Shown here: positions 45,896 through 55,921 of the stretch, piece after piece
Numbering within the stretch: the stretch's first letter is position 1
Layout of the letters: every line of letters begins with the position of its first letter
Assembly (NCBI RefSeq): GCF_036503815.1
Contig: NZ_AP027764.1
Coordinates: 4,216,001-4,280,000, forward strand
Direction of reading: 5' to 3'
DNA length: 64,000 nucleotides
DNA from: Escherichia coli
Lineage (GTDB): Bacteria; Pseudomonadota; Gammaproteobacteria; Enterobacterales; Enterobacteriaceae
Position numbers and translations under genes: made by a program
The notes under the pieces: generated by a model
What the model was told of the DNA's origin: nothing
Databases searched by the model: none
The model's input: the letters and a program-made list of their open reading frames with translations, nothing else

Positions 45896-46921
45896 TTATA
45901 AGAAAGTAATTACACCCTTAATCAACTCACGATTGTTAATCACATCGCGCTCGTAGGTTTCTGCCAGCGTGGCGAACGGATAGCGATGGGTTAACATCAT
46001 GTCGGCAGTGATTTTTCCTTCCGCCATCAGTCGACCGACTTTAGCGAAATCTTCCGGCGTGGCGTTGCGGCTGCCCATCATCGTCGTTTCTTTTTTATGG
46101 AATTCCGGATCGGAGAACTGCAACTCACCTTTAAACAGACCGACAAATACCACCGTGCCGCCGTGACGAATCAGATTTACGGTGTTATTCATCGCATGTT
46201 GATTACCTGTCGCGTCGATCACTTTCTGCGCCAGCGAACCACCAAACTGCGCCCGCAGCTGCGCGTCAAAATCTTCGGCTGACGGGTCCAGCACGGGCAA
46301 CTCCAGACGCGTTGCCACATGTTCTCGGCGTGCCGGACTGGTATCCGCCACCACCACCTGTGCGCCATCAGCTTTAGCGATTGCCGCCGCGCCCAGACCG
46401 ATTGGCCCCGCCCCGACCACCAGCACCTGCTCGCCGGGAGCAATGGCTGCACGACGCACCGCATGTGCGCTAATAGCGAAAGGTTCAATCAATGCTGCCG
46501 CCTGCGGGTCAATACCGTCTGCGGGCAAAATGTTCGCCACCGGCACGCTCAAATACTCACTAAAACCACCATCCTGATGCACACCAATGACTGAAATTTT
46601 TTCACAGCAATTGGTTCGACCGCTTTTACATGCCGGGCATTGCTGACAGGCAACATAAGGGATCACAGCAACTTGCTGACCATTTTTAAGATCAGCAATA
46701 TTTTTACCCAGCCCAACAATCTCCCCACATATTTCATGGCCTAAAACGCGTGGATAACTAAAAAATGGTTGATTTCCACCCCAGGCATGAATATCGGTAC
46801 CGCAAATCCCGACAGACTTAATTTTTATTAATGCTTCATTGTCACCCGGAATAGGTATCTCACGTTGTTTCCAGACTAATTCTTTCGGCTGCTGGCAAAT
46901 TAAAACATTCATCGTAGACAT
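45896..46921 (-). CDS. lgoD: L-galactonate-5-dehydrogenase LgoD
   Basis: This 341-residue zinc alcohol dehydrogenase family enzyme oxidises L-galactonate to D-tagaturonate. The catalytic zinc site is CGTDIH with GHE. The structural zinc site has four cysteines (CQQCPACKSGRTNC). The NAD-binding motif is VVGAGPIGLG. The C-terminus ends GVITFL, one leucine longer than the K-12 protein by recall. It is divergent from its regulator lgoR. Confidence 0.93.
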   Translation of the reverse strand: MSTMNVLICQQPKELVWKQREIPIPGDNEALIKIKSVGICGTDIHAWGGNQPFFSYPRVLGHEICGEIVGLGKNIADLKNGQQVAVIPYVACQQCPACKSGRTNCCEKISVIGVHQDGGFSEYLSVPVANILPADGIDPQAAALIEPFAISAHAVRRAAIAPGEQVLVVGAGPIGLGAAAIAKADGAQVVVADTSPARREHVATRLELPVLDPSAEDFDAQLRAQFGGSLAQKVIDATGNQHAMNNTVNLIRHGGTVVFVGLFKGELQFSDPEFHKKETTMMGSRNATPEDFAKVGRLMAEGKITADMMLTHRYPFATLAETYERDVINNRELIKGVITFL

Positions 46922-47059
46922 GATTCGGCTCTCCATTTTTTGTTGCCTTAGATATCAATGAAAATGAAAAATGGCAGCGGAACGGAAAATCTGTTTTGTG
47001 AAAACACACGCATAAAAATGTTTTAAATCGGGTTTTAATGGACTCACAAGGAGGAAAAT

Positions 47060-47974
47060 ATGAGTCGCTCACAAAATTTACGCCACAATGTGATTAACCA
47101 GGTCATTGATGATATGGCGCGGGGTCACATCCCTTCCCCACTTCCATCGCAAAGTGCGCTGGCGGAAATGTACAACATCAGCCGCACCACAGTGCGCCAT
47201 ATTCTCAGCCACTTACGCGAATGCGGCGTCTTGACGCAGGTTGGAAACGACTATGTTATTGCGCGTAAACCTGACCATGATGACGGTTTCGCCTGTACTA
47301 CCGCTTCAATGAGTGAACAAAACAAAGTGTTTGAGCAGGCTTTTTTCACGATGATAAACCAGCGCCAGTTACGCCCAGGGGAAACTTTTTCTGAACTGCA
47401 ACTGGCTCGGGCCGCGGGTGTCAGCCCGGTTGTAGTAAGAGAATATCTTTTAAAATTCGGTCGTTATAATCTTATTCAGAGCGAAAAGCGCGGCCAGTGG
47501 AGCATGAAGCAATTCGATCAATCCTACGCCGAGCAGCTGTTTGAGCTACGCGAAATGCTCGAAACTCATTCACTTCAGCACTTTCTCAACCTGCCTGATC
47601 ATGATCCCCGCTGGCTGCAGGCGAAAACCATGCTCGAACGTCATCGGCTACTGCGTGACAACATCGGCAATAGCTTCCGCATGTTCTCGCAACTTGACAG
47701 AGATTTTCACTCCTTACTGCTTTCAGCTGCCGATAATATCTTTTTTGATCAATCGCTTGAGATCATCTCAGTCATCTTTCATTTTCACTATCAATGGGAC
47801 GAAAGCGATCTTAAACAGCGCAATATCATTGCCGTCGATGAGCATATGACCATTCTCAGCGCTCTGATTTGCCGCAGTGACCTGGATGCCACCCTTGCGC
47901 TCCGTAACCATTTGAATTCAGCTAAACAATCAATGATTCGATCCATTAATGAGAACACGCGTTATGCTCATTAA
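47060..47974 (+). CDS. lgoR: LgoR, GntR-family regulator of L-galactonate use
   Basis: This 304-residue protein begins with a GntR-type winged helix (PLPSQSALAEMYNISRTTVRHIL). It appears to have a second HTH around LQLARAAGVSPVVVREYL and an FCD-like ligand-binding domain in the C-terminal half. It controls lgoT and lgoD. An AAGGAGG ribosome site precedes the ATG. Confidence 0.92.
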   Translation: MSRSQNLRHNVINQVIDDMARGHIPSPLPSQSALAEMYNISRTTVRHILSHLRECGVLTQVGNDYVIARKPDHDDGFACTTASMSEQNKVFEQAFFTMINQRQLRPGETFSELQLARAAGVSPVVVREYLLKFGRYNLIQSEKRGQWSMKQFDQSYAEQLFELREMLETHSLQHFLNLPDHDPRWLQAKTMLERHRLLRDNIGNSFRMFSQLDRDFHSLLLSAADNIFFDQSLEIISVIFHFHYQWDESDLKQRNIIAVDEHMTILSALICRSDLDATLALRNHLNSAKQSMIRSINENTRYAH

Positions 47975-48188
47975 GTACGGATTAAAAACAGCAAACTATT
48001 AGCGGGTGCACGGTTTTATCAAAAGATAAATACCGGAAAATTCCCGCTTACCTATGCTCACAATCAGTCGACTAAAAATGTTTTTGTGAGCGGTAGTAAA
48101 GTCCTAAAACTTTTACCTGCCGTTAATGTCAACCTTGCGTAATGCACAATTACGTAAACAATTAAAATTATAAATACAGGAGTCCGGC

Positions 48189-49550
48189 GTGGAAAAAGAA
48201 AATATCACCCTCGATCCGCGTTCTTCATTTACTCCATCTTCGTCGGCAGATATTCCCGTGCCACCAGATGGATTAGTTCAACGCAGTACCCGAATTAAAC
48301 GCATTCAAACCACCGCCATGTTGTTATTATTTTTTGCGGCGGTAATCAATTATCTCGACCGCAGTTCACTGTCGGTAGCAAATTTAACGATTCGTGAAGA
48401 ATTGGGATTAAGTGCCACCGAAATCGGCGCTTTGCTCTCCGTGTTTTCACTCGCTTACGGGATTGCGCAACTTCCTTGCGGCCCACTATTGGATCGTAAA
48501 GGCCCGCGCCTGATGCTGGGACTGGGGATGTTCTTCTGGTCACTGTTCCAGGCAATGTCTGGCATGGTGCACAGCTTTACGCAGTTCGTGTTGGTGCGTA
48601 TAGGTATGGGGATTGGTGAAGCGCCGATGAACCCATGCGGTGTAAAAGTCATTAACGACTGGTTCAACATCAAAGAGCGCGGACGCCCGATGGGCTTCTT
48701 CAACGCAGCTTCTACCATTGGCGTTGCCGTAAGCCCACCGATTCTGGCGGCGATGATGCTGGTGATGGGCTGGCGCGGGATGTTTATTACCATTGGTGTG
48801 TTGGGTATTTTTCTCGCCATCGGTTGGTATATGCTCTATCGCAACCGCGAGCACGTAGAACTGACTGCCGTTGAACAAGCCTATCTCAATGCCGGTAGCG
48901 TCAATGCCCGCCGTGATCCACTCAGTTTTGCTGAATGGCGCAGCCTGTTCCGTAACCGCACAATGTGGGGAATGATGCTCGGATTCAGTGGCATCAATTA
49001 CACTGCGTGGCTGTATCTGGCCTGGCTTCCTGGTTACCTGCAAACAGCCTATAATCTGGATTTAAAAAGCACAGGATTGATGGCGGCTATCCCTTTCCTG
49101 TTTGGGGCTGCCGGGATGCTGGTCAACGGTTACGTTACCGACTGGCTGGTCAAAGGGGGAATGGCTCCGATTAAAAGCCGTAAGATCTGCATTATTGCCG
49201 GGATGTTCTGTTCTGCCGCCTTTACGCTGGTCGTACCGCAAGCGACAACATCCATGACGGCGGTTCTGCTGATTGGCATGGCACTGTTCTGCATTCACTT
49301 TGCTGGAACATCCTGCTGGGGATTGATCCATGTCGCTGTCGCTTCTCGCATGACTGCATCGGTGGGCAGTATCCAGAACTTTGCCAGCTTCATCTGCGCT
49401 TCTTTCGCGCCGATCATTACTGGTTTTATTGTCGATACCACCCACTCATTCCGTCTGGCGCTAATCATCTGCGGTTGCGTCACCGCGGCGGGTGCACTGG
49501 CATACATCTTCCTGGTTCGTCAGCCGATCAACGACCCACGTAAAGATTAA
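48189..49550 (+). CDS. lgoT: LgoT, L-galactonate:H+ symporter (MFS)
   Basis: This 453-residue major facilitator (anion:cation symporter subfamily) has about 12 spans. The first-loop signature YLDRSSLSVANL and GPLLDRKGPR are visible. It imports L-galactonate for LgoD. The 214-base gap after lgoR probably contains its promoter and LgoR sites. The start at 48,189 follows AGGAG. Confidence 0.94.
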   Translation: MEKENITLDPRSSFTPSSSADIPVPPDGLVQRSTRIKRIQTTAMLLLFFAAVINYLDRSSLSVANLTIREELGLSATEIGALLSVFSLAYGIAQLPCGPLLDRKGPRLMLGLGMFFWSLFQAMSGMVHSFTQFVLVRIGMGIGEAPMNPCGVKVINDWFNIKERGRPMGFFNAASTIGVAVSPPILAAMMLVMGWRGMFITIGVLGIFLAIGWYMLYRNREHVELTAVEQAYLNAGSVNARRDPLSFAEWRSLFRNRTMWGMMLGFSGINYTAWLYLAWLPGYLQTAYNLDLKSTGLMAAIPFLFGAAGMLVNGYVTDWLVKGGMAPIKSRKICIIAGMFCSAAFTLVVPQATTSMTAVLLIGMALFCIHFAGTSCWGLIHVAVASRMTASVGSIQNFASFICASFAPIITGFIVDTTHSFRLALIICGCVTAAGALAYIFLVRQPINDPRKD

Positions 49551-49557
49551 TTTCCCT

Positions 49558-49587
49558 ATGCCCGATAACATTTTGCTTATCGGGCAT
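49558..49587. terminator. Bidirectional terminator between lgoT and tsr
   Basis: ATGCCCGATAA (49,558-49,568) and TTATCGGGCAT (49,577-49,587) form an 11-bp stem followed by TTT on the lgoT side, and an A-rich stretch on the other. It serves the convergent lgoT and tsr transcripts. Confidence 0.8.
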
Positions 49588-49597
49588 TTTATGGCGA

Positions 49598-51253
49598 TTA
49601 AAACGTTTCCCAGTTCTCTCCGCTATCTGCCACGGCCATTTTACGCGGCGCAGCTGGCGTCACGGTTTTTACCACAGCCGATGTTTCACGCTGCTGTTGC
49701 TGAATCCGGAACACTGCCACAGCTTCGGTCAGGCGACTGGCCTGCTCTTCCAGCGCGGCGGCGGCAGCGGCAGATTCTTCCACCAGCGCAGCGTTCTGTT
49801 GAGTTACCCGGTCCATCTCAGCAACCGCTAAGCCAACCTGATCGATACCACGGCTCTGCTCATCAGAAGCCGAAGCAATTTCGCCCATAATGTCCGTCAC
49901 GCGGGTCACAGCGCTGACAATCTCTGCCATGGTTTCCCCGGCGCTTTCGACCAGCGTAGAGCCAACATCCACTTTGCCCACCGAGTCTTCAATCAGGCTT
50001 TTAATTTCGCGAGCCGCCTGAGCGCTACGCTGGGCCAGATTACGCACTTCTCCCGCAACCACCGCAAAACCGCGCCCTTGCTCACCCGCGCGCGCAGCCT
50101 CAACCGCCGCGTTCAAAGCCAGAATATTGGTCTGGAAGGCAATGCCGTCAATTACGCTGATAATATCGGCGATTTTCTGCGAGCTGGTGGAGATATCGCG
50201 CATGGTCTGCACCACGTTATCAACCACTTTGCCGCCACGTTGAGCCGTTTCGGAAGCACTTAATGCCAGATGGCTAGCCTGACGCGCATTCTCGGCGTTC
50301 TGTTTCACCGTTGCGGTCAGTTGCTCCATGCTGGCTGCCGTCTCTTCCAGCGAAGCGGCCTGTTGCTCAGTGCGCGAAGAAAGATCGTTATTACCGGTGG
50401 CGATTTCGCTGGCACCGCTATAGATAGCATTGGCCCCGTTGCGCACATCACCGACGGTACGCATCAGCTCTCCCTGCATATGGCGCAAACTCTCTGCCAG
50501 TTGCCCCATCTCATTAGAACCATCCACCTCAATCGGTTTCACCAGATCGCCACCTGCAATATGACGAATGCTGTCAATCAGGCGATTCATTGGCGCTACC
50601 AACGAGGCTTTAATACCGAACCAGACGGCGAAGATGACCGCCAGTACGACGATCATCACGCCCACCAGAATCCACATCGCCTGGCTGTAGGAGGCATTGT
50701 TATCGCTGACAGCGATATCATAGAGCCGATCGTTTTGCTCCATGTAAGCCACATACTGCTTCTCGAAACCGTCCTGATATCCCTGAGTCGGCTGATCAAA
50801 GAATTCGTTGATTTTGCCTGCACCTAACAGTTGGATCAGTTCCGCCAGCGCATTGTGATAAATATCGTAATTACGTTTGATCTCTGCCGCTGCGGCGGTG
50901 CTCTGACGCGGGTCACGCGGCAATGCTTCGTAATCCGCCCAGTTTTTTTCCGCCTGTTTCAGCGAAATACTGGCACTCTGCATCAGCTCGGCAACGGTTG
51001 AACCGCTACCAATATTGTTCTGATCCATCATGTAGCGGATACCTGCGCGGTTGAGGGTGTTACGCGTCTGCAACAACGCGACCCAGCTGCCATTCAGCGT
51101 GGATTGCTGTTGGCGAATGGTTTGTAAAACAGTGAAATTTTCTTTGTCATTCTTTAAGGCATTAAAGAACAGACCGCCTGATGTCAGTTGTAAAAGGCCA
51201 AAAACGGCCAAAACCAGCAGTAAGCTGGTCACGATCTTGATACGTTTTAACAT
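49598..51253 (-). CDS. tsr: Serine chemoreceptor Tsr
   Basis: This 551-residue methyl-accepting chemotaxis protein senses L-serine and AI-2. TM1 is at residues about 7-30 and TM2 around AMWILVGVMIVVLAVIFAVWF. These are followed by HAMP, the methylation helices and the invariant hairpin tip GIAFQTNILALNAAVEAARA. The C-terminal NWETF pentapeptide that binds CheR/CheB is intact. The ATG at 51,253 is the known start. Confidence 0.97.
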   Translation of the reverse strand: MLKRIKIVTSLLLVLAVFGLLQLTSGGLFFNALKNDKENFTVLQTIRQQQSTLNGSWVALLQTRNTLNRAGIRYMMDQNNIGSGSTVAELMQSASISLKQAEKNWADYEALPRDPRQSTAAAAEIKRNYDIYHNALAELIQLLGAGKINEFFDQPTQGYQDGFEKQYVAYMEQNDRLYDIAVSDNNASYSQAMWILVGVMIVVLAVIFAVWFGIKASLVAPMNRLIDSIRHIAGGDLVKPIEVDGSNEMGQLAESLRHMQGELMRTVGDVRNGANAIYSGASEIATGNNDLSSRTEQQAASLEETAASMEQLTATVKQNAENARQASHLALSASETAQRGGKVVDNVVQTMRDISTSSQKIADIISVIDGIAFQTNILALNAAVEAARAGEQGRGFAVVAGEVRNLAQRSAQAAREIKSLIEDSVGKVDVGSTLVESAGETMAEIVSAVTRVTDIMGEIASASDEQSRGIDQVGLAVAEMDRVTQQNAALVEESAAAAAALEEQASRLTEAVAVFRIQQQQRETSAVVKTVTPAAPRKMAVADSGENWETF

Positions 51254-51434
51254 GGTTTCTCTTTCCACTAGACAGATACACTGGTTGTCGGCCTGGTGGT
51301 GGAAAACTTTATGCTGTGGAAAAGCGTCGGCACTGCTTTTGTTGCAGCAAACTTGCGTTTTTTGTGAGGGTCACACTCTATAGCGGCAGTTTATGGTACA
51401 AAGTATCAATCTTCTTCGAACCAGTGATACTCCT

Positions 51435-52298
51435 ATGGCTTATAGCATCGATATCATCTCCTGCATTACCGAACGGTTTATGGCGTTAACAGCCACTGAA
51501 AAGCGTATCGCACAATTTATTCTTGATGATGTCCCCGCCGCGGTGGAACTGCCAATTGCTGAGCTGGCACGGTTAACGCAAACCAGTCAGGCGTCGGTGA
51601 CGCGTTTTGCCCGTGCACTGGGGTGCAAAGATGTCCGCGAGCTGAAAGTCAAACTGGCGCAGTCACTGGCTGTCGGGCAGCGGTTTATTCTCGATGTACC
51701 GGATCTTGACGGTGTTCAGGGGATCTACGAAGCGATTATTAGCGTGCTGGAAACGCATCGTCGTTCGCTGGATATGAATGCCATCAGCCAGGCTGTAAGC
51801 TGGTTAAGTCAGGCGCGGCAAATTCTTGCGTTAGGAGCTGGCGGCGGTTCCACTATCTGTTCACAGGAGATTCAGTACCGTTTATTCCGTCTGGGGCTAC
51901 CGGTGGTCAGTCAGAATGATGCCCTGATGATGAGAATGATGTGCTCGGCAGTGATGCCGCAGGATGTGGTGATTGTGCTGTCGCTGGGCGGTTATACACC
52001 GGAAATCATCGAAAGTGCGGCAATCGCCCGTCAGTATGGCGCGCGTGTTATTGCCATTACGCCAGCACAAACGCCGCTGGCAGAACAGGTAGATCTGGTA
52101 TTGCCGCTGCTGGTTCAGGAGAGTGATTACATCTTTAAACCCACGCCTTCCCGCTACGCGATGTTGGCCATGGTCGATGTACTGGCAACGGAACTGGCAA
52201 TGGCAAATAAAGCGCAGGCGAAAGATCGCCTGCGGCGGATAAAACTGGTGTTAGACAGCCACCGTGGGGGCGCTAACCGCCAGCCACTTGGCGATTAG
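51435..52298 (+). CDS. MurR/RpiR-family transcriptional regulator
   Basis: This 287-residue protein has an N-terminal RpiR helix-turn-helix (LTATEKRIAQFILDDVP, then LARLTQTSQASVTRFARALGC) and a C-terminal SIS domain (ILALGAGGGSTICSQEIQYRL, VIVLSLGGYTPEIIESA) that would bind a small ligand. The start could also be an ATG 14 codons upstream; neither has a clear ribosome site. It is divergent from tsr and convergent with the symporter (9-base gap). It probably controls the neighbouring D-amino-acid operon. Confidence 0.8.
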   Translation: MAYSIDIISCITERFMALTATEKRIAQFILDDVPAAVELPIAELARLTQTSQASVTRFARALGCKDVRELKVKLAQSLAVGQRFILDVPDLDGVQGIYEAIISVLETHRRSLDMNAISQAVSWLSQARQILALGAGGGSTICSQEIQYRLFRLGLPVVSQNDALMMRMMCSAVMPQDVVIVLSLGGYTPEIIESAAIARQYGARVIAITPAQTPLAEQVDLVLPLLVQESDYIFKPTPSRYAMLAMVDVLATELAMANKAQAKDRLRRIKLVLDSHRGGANRQPLGD

Positions 52299-52307
52299 CA
52301 TTGTCGG

Positions 52308-53777
52308 TTATGCTTCTTCAGGTTTGGTGATCACGACACTCTGGTTTTCACGCTCATTGGTGATAATAGCCAAAGCTTCTTCCCGGCTGACCTGACTTGC
52401 TGGCGTTACCAACGTCACCAGTACGCCAGCGACCAGGCTGCCCAGCACTGACGGAATACACGGGTTACCCCAGTAAGCCAGCCAGTCGGCATTCATCAGC
52501 ACCACAATTGACATCACCATACCGCTCACTAACGCCGCCAGCGCGCCCTGCCAGTTAAAGCGTAGCCAGAAGCGACCGAGAATCGAGCAGATAAACAGCC
52601 CGGACATCAGCATCGAAATCATTTTGGTAATGTAGCTGATGATATCATTAGAGGTCAGAGCAAAGACCAGCGCCAGGCCAATAACAAAGGTCAACATCCA
52701 GCGTGAGTAAGTAATGGCCTTGTCCTCCGGCGGCATTCTGCCGGTAATCATGGTGTAGACGTCGCGCATCATAATCGCCACTGCCGCAATGGCATCAGAA
52801 CTGGCAGAAGACATGGTGGCAGAAAGCCCGGCAATCAGCACCACCAGCCCAAGAATGGCAGGTAAGAAGCTGGTCGCGAACAAGAAGGCGTAGTTGCTGT
52901 TTTCCAGATTTGGGTTCATGGTGAACGCCGCCATGCCGATAATGGCAGGCAGAATCGAGAAGAACAGATACAACACGCCAGTAATAACAAATGAACGCCG
53001 TACAGAGGGAACGTCTTTTCCCGAGTAAATACGCTGGCGATAAGATGGTGTGGCCAGTACGCCGACACCAATAACCAGTGCCAGCGAAAGCGCAGGCAGC
53101 ACGCCCATTTTATCAATCGCAAATAGGCTCATCGCTTTTGGGTCCATCGCCTGCTCAATCGCACTCCAGCCGCCAACGTGAACCACGGCAAGAATAGCCA
53201 TTAATATAAAGCCAAAGAACAGAATTAGGGCCTGAATAGTGTCTGTCCACACTACCGCCGAATAACCGCCGATAATAACGTATATCGCAAAGGCTAAGGC
53301 GATAATTAATTTTGCCACAGTAAGATCAATACCCGTCGCCCAGGCAAGATACATACTGCCACCTAATATATGCGCCCCCAGCCAGCCAATAGAGGCAATA
53401 AATATCATCAGGCCGACAATATTTTTAATTAAATGGCTGCCGCCAGTATAATAAGATATTTCTTCACTCATGGTCATAAAACGTAATTTACGTACCGGTG
53501 CAAACAGCCACGCCACCAGTAATATACCTACGGCCCCACCGACGCCATAAAGCATTCCGGCCCAGCCATTGCTGTAGCCAAAGCCCACTGCGCCCATACT
53601 GGAACCAGTGCCAACCATCGTGGCAACGGTTGACCCCAGCGTCAGAAACAGCGGCAGCGAACGCCCGCCCAGCAGAAAATCTTCTCCGTTTTTCTGATTA
53701 CGAGAAACAAACCAACCAAGCCAAATCATGGCGATGGCATAAATAATAAAGCCGACTAAAAAGATATGACTGTTCAT
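52308..53777 (-). CDS. Sodium:solute symporter (SSS family)
   Basis: This 489-residue membrane protein has about 13 spans and SSS features: an early GRSLPLFLTLGSTVATMVGTGS, YAIIGGYSAVVWTDTIQA-like YVIIGGYSAVVWTDTIQAL, and ATMSSASSDAIAA. By context it imports an N-acyl-D-amino acid or a related compound. It is last in the operon after ridA, with a strong intercistronic hairpin between them. Confidence 0.83.
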   Translation of the reverse strand: MNSHIFLVGFIIYAIAMIWLGWFVSRNQKNGEDFLLGGRSLPLFLTLGSTVATMVGTGSSMGAVGFGYSNGWAGMLYGVGGAVGILLVAWLFAPVRKLRFMTMSEEISYYTGGSHLIKNIVGLMIFIASIGWLGAHILGGSMYLAWATGIDLTVAKLIIALAFAIYVIIGGYSAVVWTDTIQALILFFGFILMAILAVVHVGGWSAIEQAMDPKAMSLFAIDKMGVLPALSLALVIGVGVLATPSYRQRIYSGKDVPSVRRSFVITGVLYLFFSILPAIIGMAAFTMNPNLENSNYAFLFATSFLPAILGLVVLIAGLSATMSSASSDAIAAVAIMMRDVYTMITGRMPPEDKAITYSRWMLTFVIGLALVFALTSNDIISYITKMISMLMSGLFICSILGRFWLRFNWQGALAALVSGMVMSIVVLMNADWLAYWGNPCIPSVLGSLVAGVLVTLVTPASQVSREEALAIITNERENQSVVITKPEEA

Positions 53778-53822
53778 AATTCACATCCTGCCAGTAGAGA
53801 GAGAATAATGTAAGAGTTCCCG

Positions 53823-53846
53823 GAGTGCTGAATGTATTCAGCACTC
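53823..53846. repeat. Perfect 10-bp hairpin between ridA-like gene and symporter
   Basis: GAGTGCTGAA (53,823-53,832) and TTCAGCACTC (53,837-53,846) around TGTA. It lies in the 102-base gap between ridA and the symporter. On the transcribed strand no T-run follows, so it more likely stabilises or processes the mRNA than terminates it. Confidence 0.55.
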
Positions 53847-53879
53847 AATTGCGGTCTGTTTTTTTAATTCTTAAATTTA

Positions 53880-54269
53880 TTAGCGGGTCGCGTTATAACA
53901 GGTCACATCGACTTCGACTTTACAATCGACAACCAGATCAGCCACACAACAAATACGTGCAGGCGGATTCTCGCCAAAAAATTCTCTGAATACTTTATTA
54001 AATGACTGGAAATAGCGGGCGTCGGTCAGGATCACTTTCACGTGAACCACATCCGCCAGGCTATAACCGGCTTCAGTCATGATGTCGACACAGTTTTGGA
54101 TCGCCAGTCGTGACTGTTCAACGATTCCGCCTTCTACCACTTCACCGTTTTTCATGGGTGTTTGCCCGGAGACGTACAGCCAGCCGCCCGCCTCAACCGC
54201 CCTGGCAAAAGGCAAATGCTGCCCGCCAGTGCCTGTTCCACCTTCCGTACCGTAACGTTTAATGCTCAT
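53880..54269 (-). CDS. RidA-family enamine/imine deaminase
   Basis: This 129-residue protein of the RidA (YjgF/YER057c) family hydrolyses reactive enamine/imine intermediates made by PLP enzymes. The active-site Arg lies in NPPARICCVADL and the Glu in KVEVDVTCYN. The ATG at 54,269 has an AAGGAG site five bases upstream; a GTG two codons earlier is less likely. Its position in an operon with a PLP dehydratase-like gene nearby explains its role. Confidence 0.85.
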   Translation of the reverse strand: MSIKRYGTEGGTGTGGQHLPFARAVEAGGWLYVSGQTPMKNGEVVEGGIVEQSRLAIQNCVDIMTEAGYSLADVVHVKVILTDARYFQSFNKVFREFFGENPPARICCVADLVVDCKVEVDVTCYNATR

Positions 54270-54278
54270 ATTCACTCC

Positions 54279-55721
54279 TTAATGTGAGGTCTGCCGGCGC
54301 AGGAAGCGTCCCGCACGGCCTGTAATATGTTTATCGCGACCATAGCTCATAACGCCGTTCACCATCACCGCCTCAATGCCATCTGCCGGGCGTTTGGGAT
54401 CAGAAAAGCTGGCAACATCACGAATGGTTTGTGGATCGAACAACACCAGGTCCGCAAAATAACCGACTTTCACCAGTCCTCGCTGGGGCAGGCGAAAACG
54501 GCTGGCAGAAAGCCCGGTCATTTTGTGGATAGCCGTGGTCAGTGGGAATAAGCCTTCATCACGGCAATAGTGGCCCAGCACGCGAGGGAAGGCGCCCCAT
54601 AAACGTGGATGCGGCATGGGATCATTGGGCAGGCCGTCAGAGCCAATCATACTGACTGGATAACTCAATACTCTGCGGACGTCGCGCTCGTCCATGTTGT
54701 AATAGATAGCCCCGGCAGGCATTAGCAGCTTCGCGGCCTCCAGCATACTCATCTGCCAGTCGATGGCGATTTGTGCCAGTGTTTTCCCGGCCTGCTGCGG
54801 ATGCGTTTGTGACCAGGTGATCACAATATCGAATTCGTCGGTGACTTGTTTGAGATCCAGCGTTGAAGAGCTGGCTGAGTAAGGGTAGACATCGCAGCCA
54901 ATTTCCTGGTGTTGACGCATTTGGTCAAAAAAGGCCAACGTTTCTTTTGTCCGCCCCCAGTTTTTCGCCCCGGCGCATTTATGATGGGAAACCACGACAG
55001 GCACTTTGCCATGACGCCCAATACGAAACGCCTCATCCAGGGCATCGAGAATCGGTTCAAATTCAGAACGCAGATGGGTGGTATAAACGCCCTTCTCACC
55101 GGCTAATTCTTCCGCCAGCGCCATGACTTCTTCGGTAGTCGCCTGAAATGCTGTGGCATAGGCCAGCCCGGAACTTAACCCCAGCGCCCCCTGACTCAAC
55201 GCCAGACGTAAGTCGGCACGCATAGCGGCAATTTCATCCACCGTCGCCGGGCGAAACAGGTCGTCCATATGGTTATTACGCAGTGCCGTATGACCAATCA
55301 GCGTGCCAACGTTCAGTGACGGCCTTGCTGCTTCCACTGCCTGGGCATAGCTTTCAACGGTAGGATAAATAAAGTGCTCTGCTTCCCCCAACAGATTCAT
55401 CGGGTCAGGAACTTCGCCTTTCATTTTCGCCGACGCCGCACTGATCCCGCAGTTACCGACAATCACCGTGGTGATCCCCTGGCTGATTTTTGGCAGATAT
55501 TCCGGGATGCGAATAACGTTGATATCGTCATGGGTATGAACGTCGATAAACCCTGGTGCCAGCACCCGCCCTTCCCCGTCAATGACCTGCTGCGCCGTAA
55601 CGTTAAGCGCAGGGGCAATATCGACAATCCGATCACCTGTTATTGCCACGTCACCGCGAAATTCAGGGCCGCCGCTACCGTCGATAACGGTCACATTTTT
55701 GATTAACCAGTCAACCTGCAT
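54279..55721 (-). CDS. N-acyl-D-amino-acid deacylase (amidohydrolase)
   Basis: This 480-residue amidohydrolase-superfamily enzyme splits N-acyl-D-amino acids. The metal ligands are in GFIDVHTHDDIN (HTH), VGNCGIS (Cys), HLRSE and VVSHHKCAG (His), and a late Asp in MIGSDGLP. The C-terminal LVLFDPQTI is typical. The ATG at 55,721 follows GGAG at eight bases; a GTG three codons upstream lacks a good site. It is the first gene of the three-gene minus-strand operon and is divergent from the PLP enzyme. Confidence 0.87.
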   Translation of the reverse strand: MQVDWLIKNVTVIDGSGGPEFRGDVAITGDRIVDIAPALNVTAQQVIDGEGRVLAPGFIDVHTHDDINVIRIPEYLPKISQGITTVIVGNCGISAASAKMKGEVPDPMNLLGEAEHFIYPTVESYAQAVEAARPSLNVGTLIGHTALRNNHMDDLFRPATVDEIAAMRADLRLALSQGALGLSSGLAYATAFQATTEEVMALAEELAGEKGVYTTHLRSEFEPILDALDEAFRIGRHGKVPVVVSHHKCAGAKNWGRTKETLAFFDQMRQHQEIGCDVYPYSASSSTLDLKQVTDEFDIVITWSQTHPQQAGKTLAQIAIDWQMSMLEAAKLLMPAGAIYYNMDERDVRRVLSYPVSMIGSDGLPNDPMPHPRLWGAFPRVLGHYCRDEGLFPLTTAIHKMTGLSASRFRLPQRGLVKVGYFADLVLFDPQTIRDVASFSDPKRPADGIEAVMVNGVMSYGRDKHITGRAGRFLRRQTSH

Positions 55722-55921
55722 GTTCGTCACTCCATTTCTGCAATGGTGACAAGTTAACCATTTACAAGGACGAAAAACAGTGGAAAACTACGCCAAACCC
55801 AGATGATTTTCTGATACTTTTATTCATAAATCATAAGATAAATAAATTAAATATTTATATTTCATTTAGTTACAAATGATACTCATATCCGATACGGTGA
55901 AAAACTTAAAAGGTGAATGTT

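Noticed and set aside
52299..52307. Search for a terminator between the convergent regulator and symporter genes
   Set aside because: Only nine bases separate the stops and no hairpin with a T-run is visible, so none was annotated.
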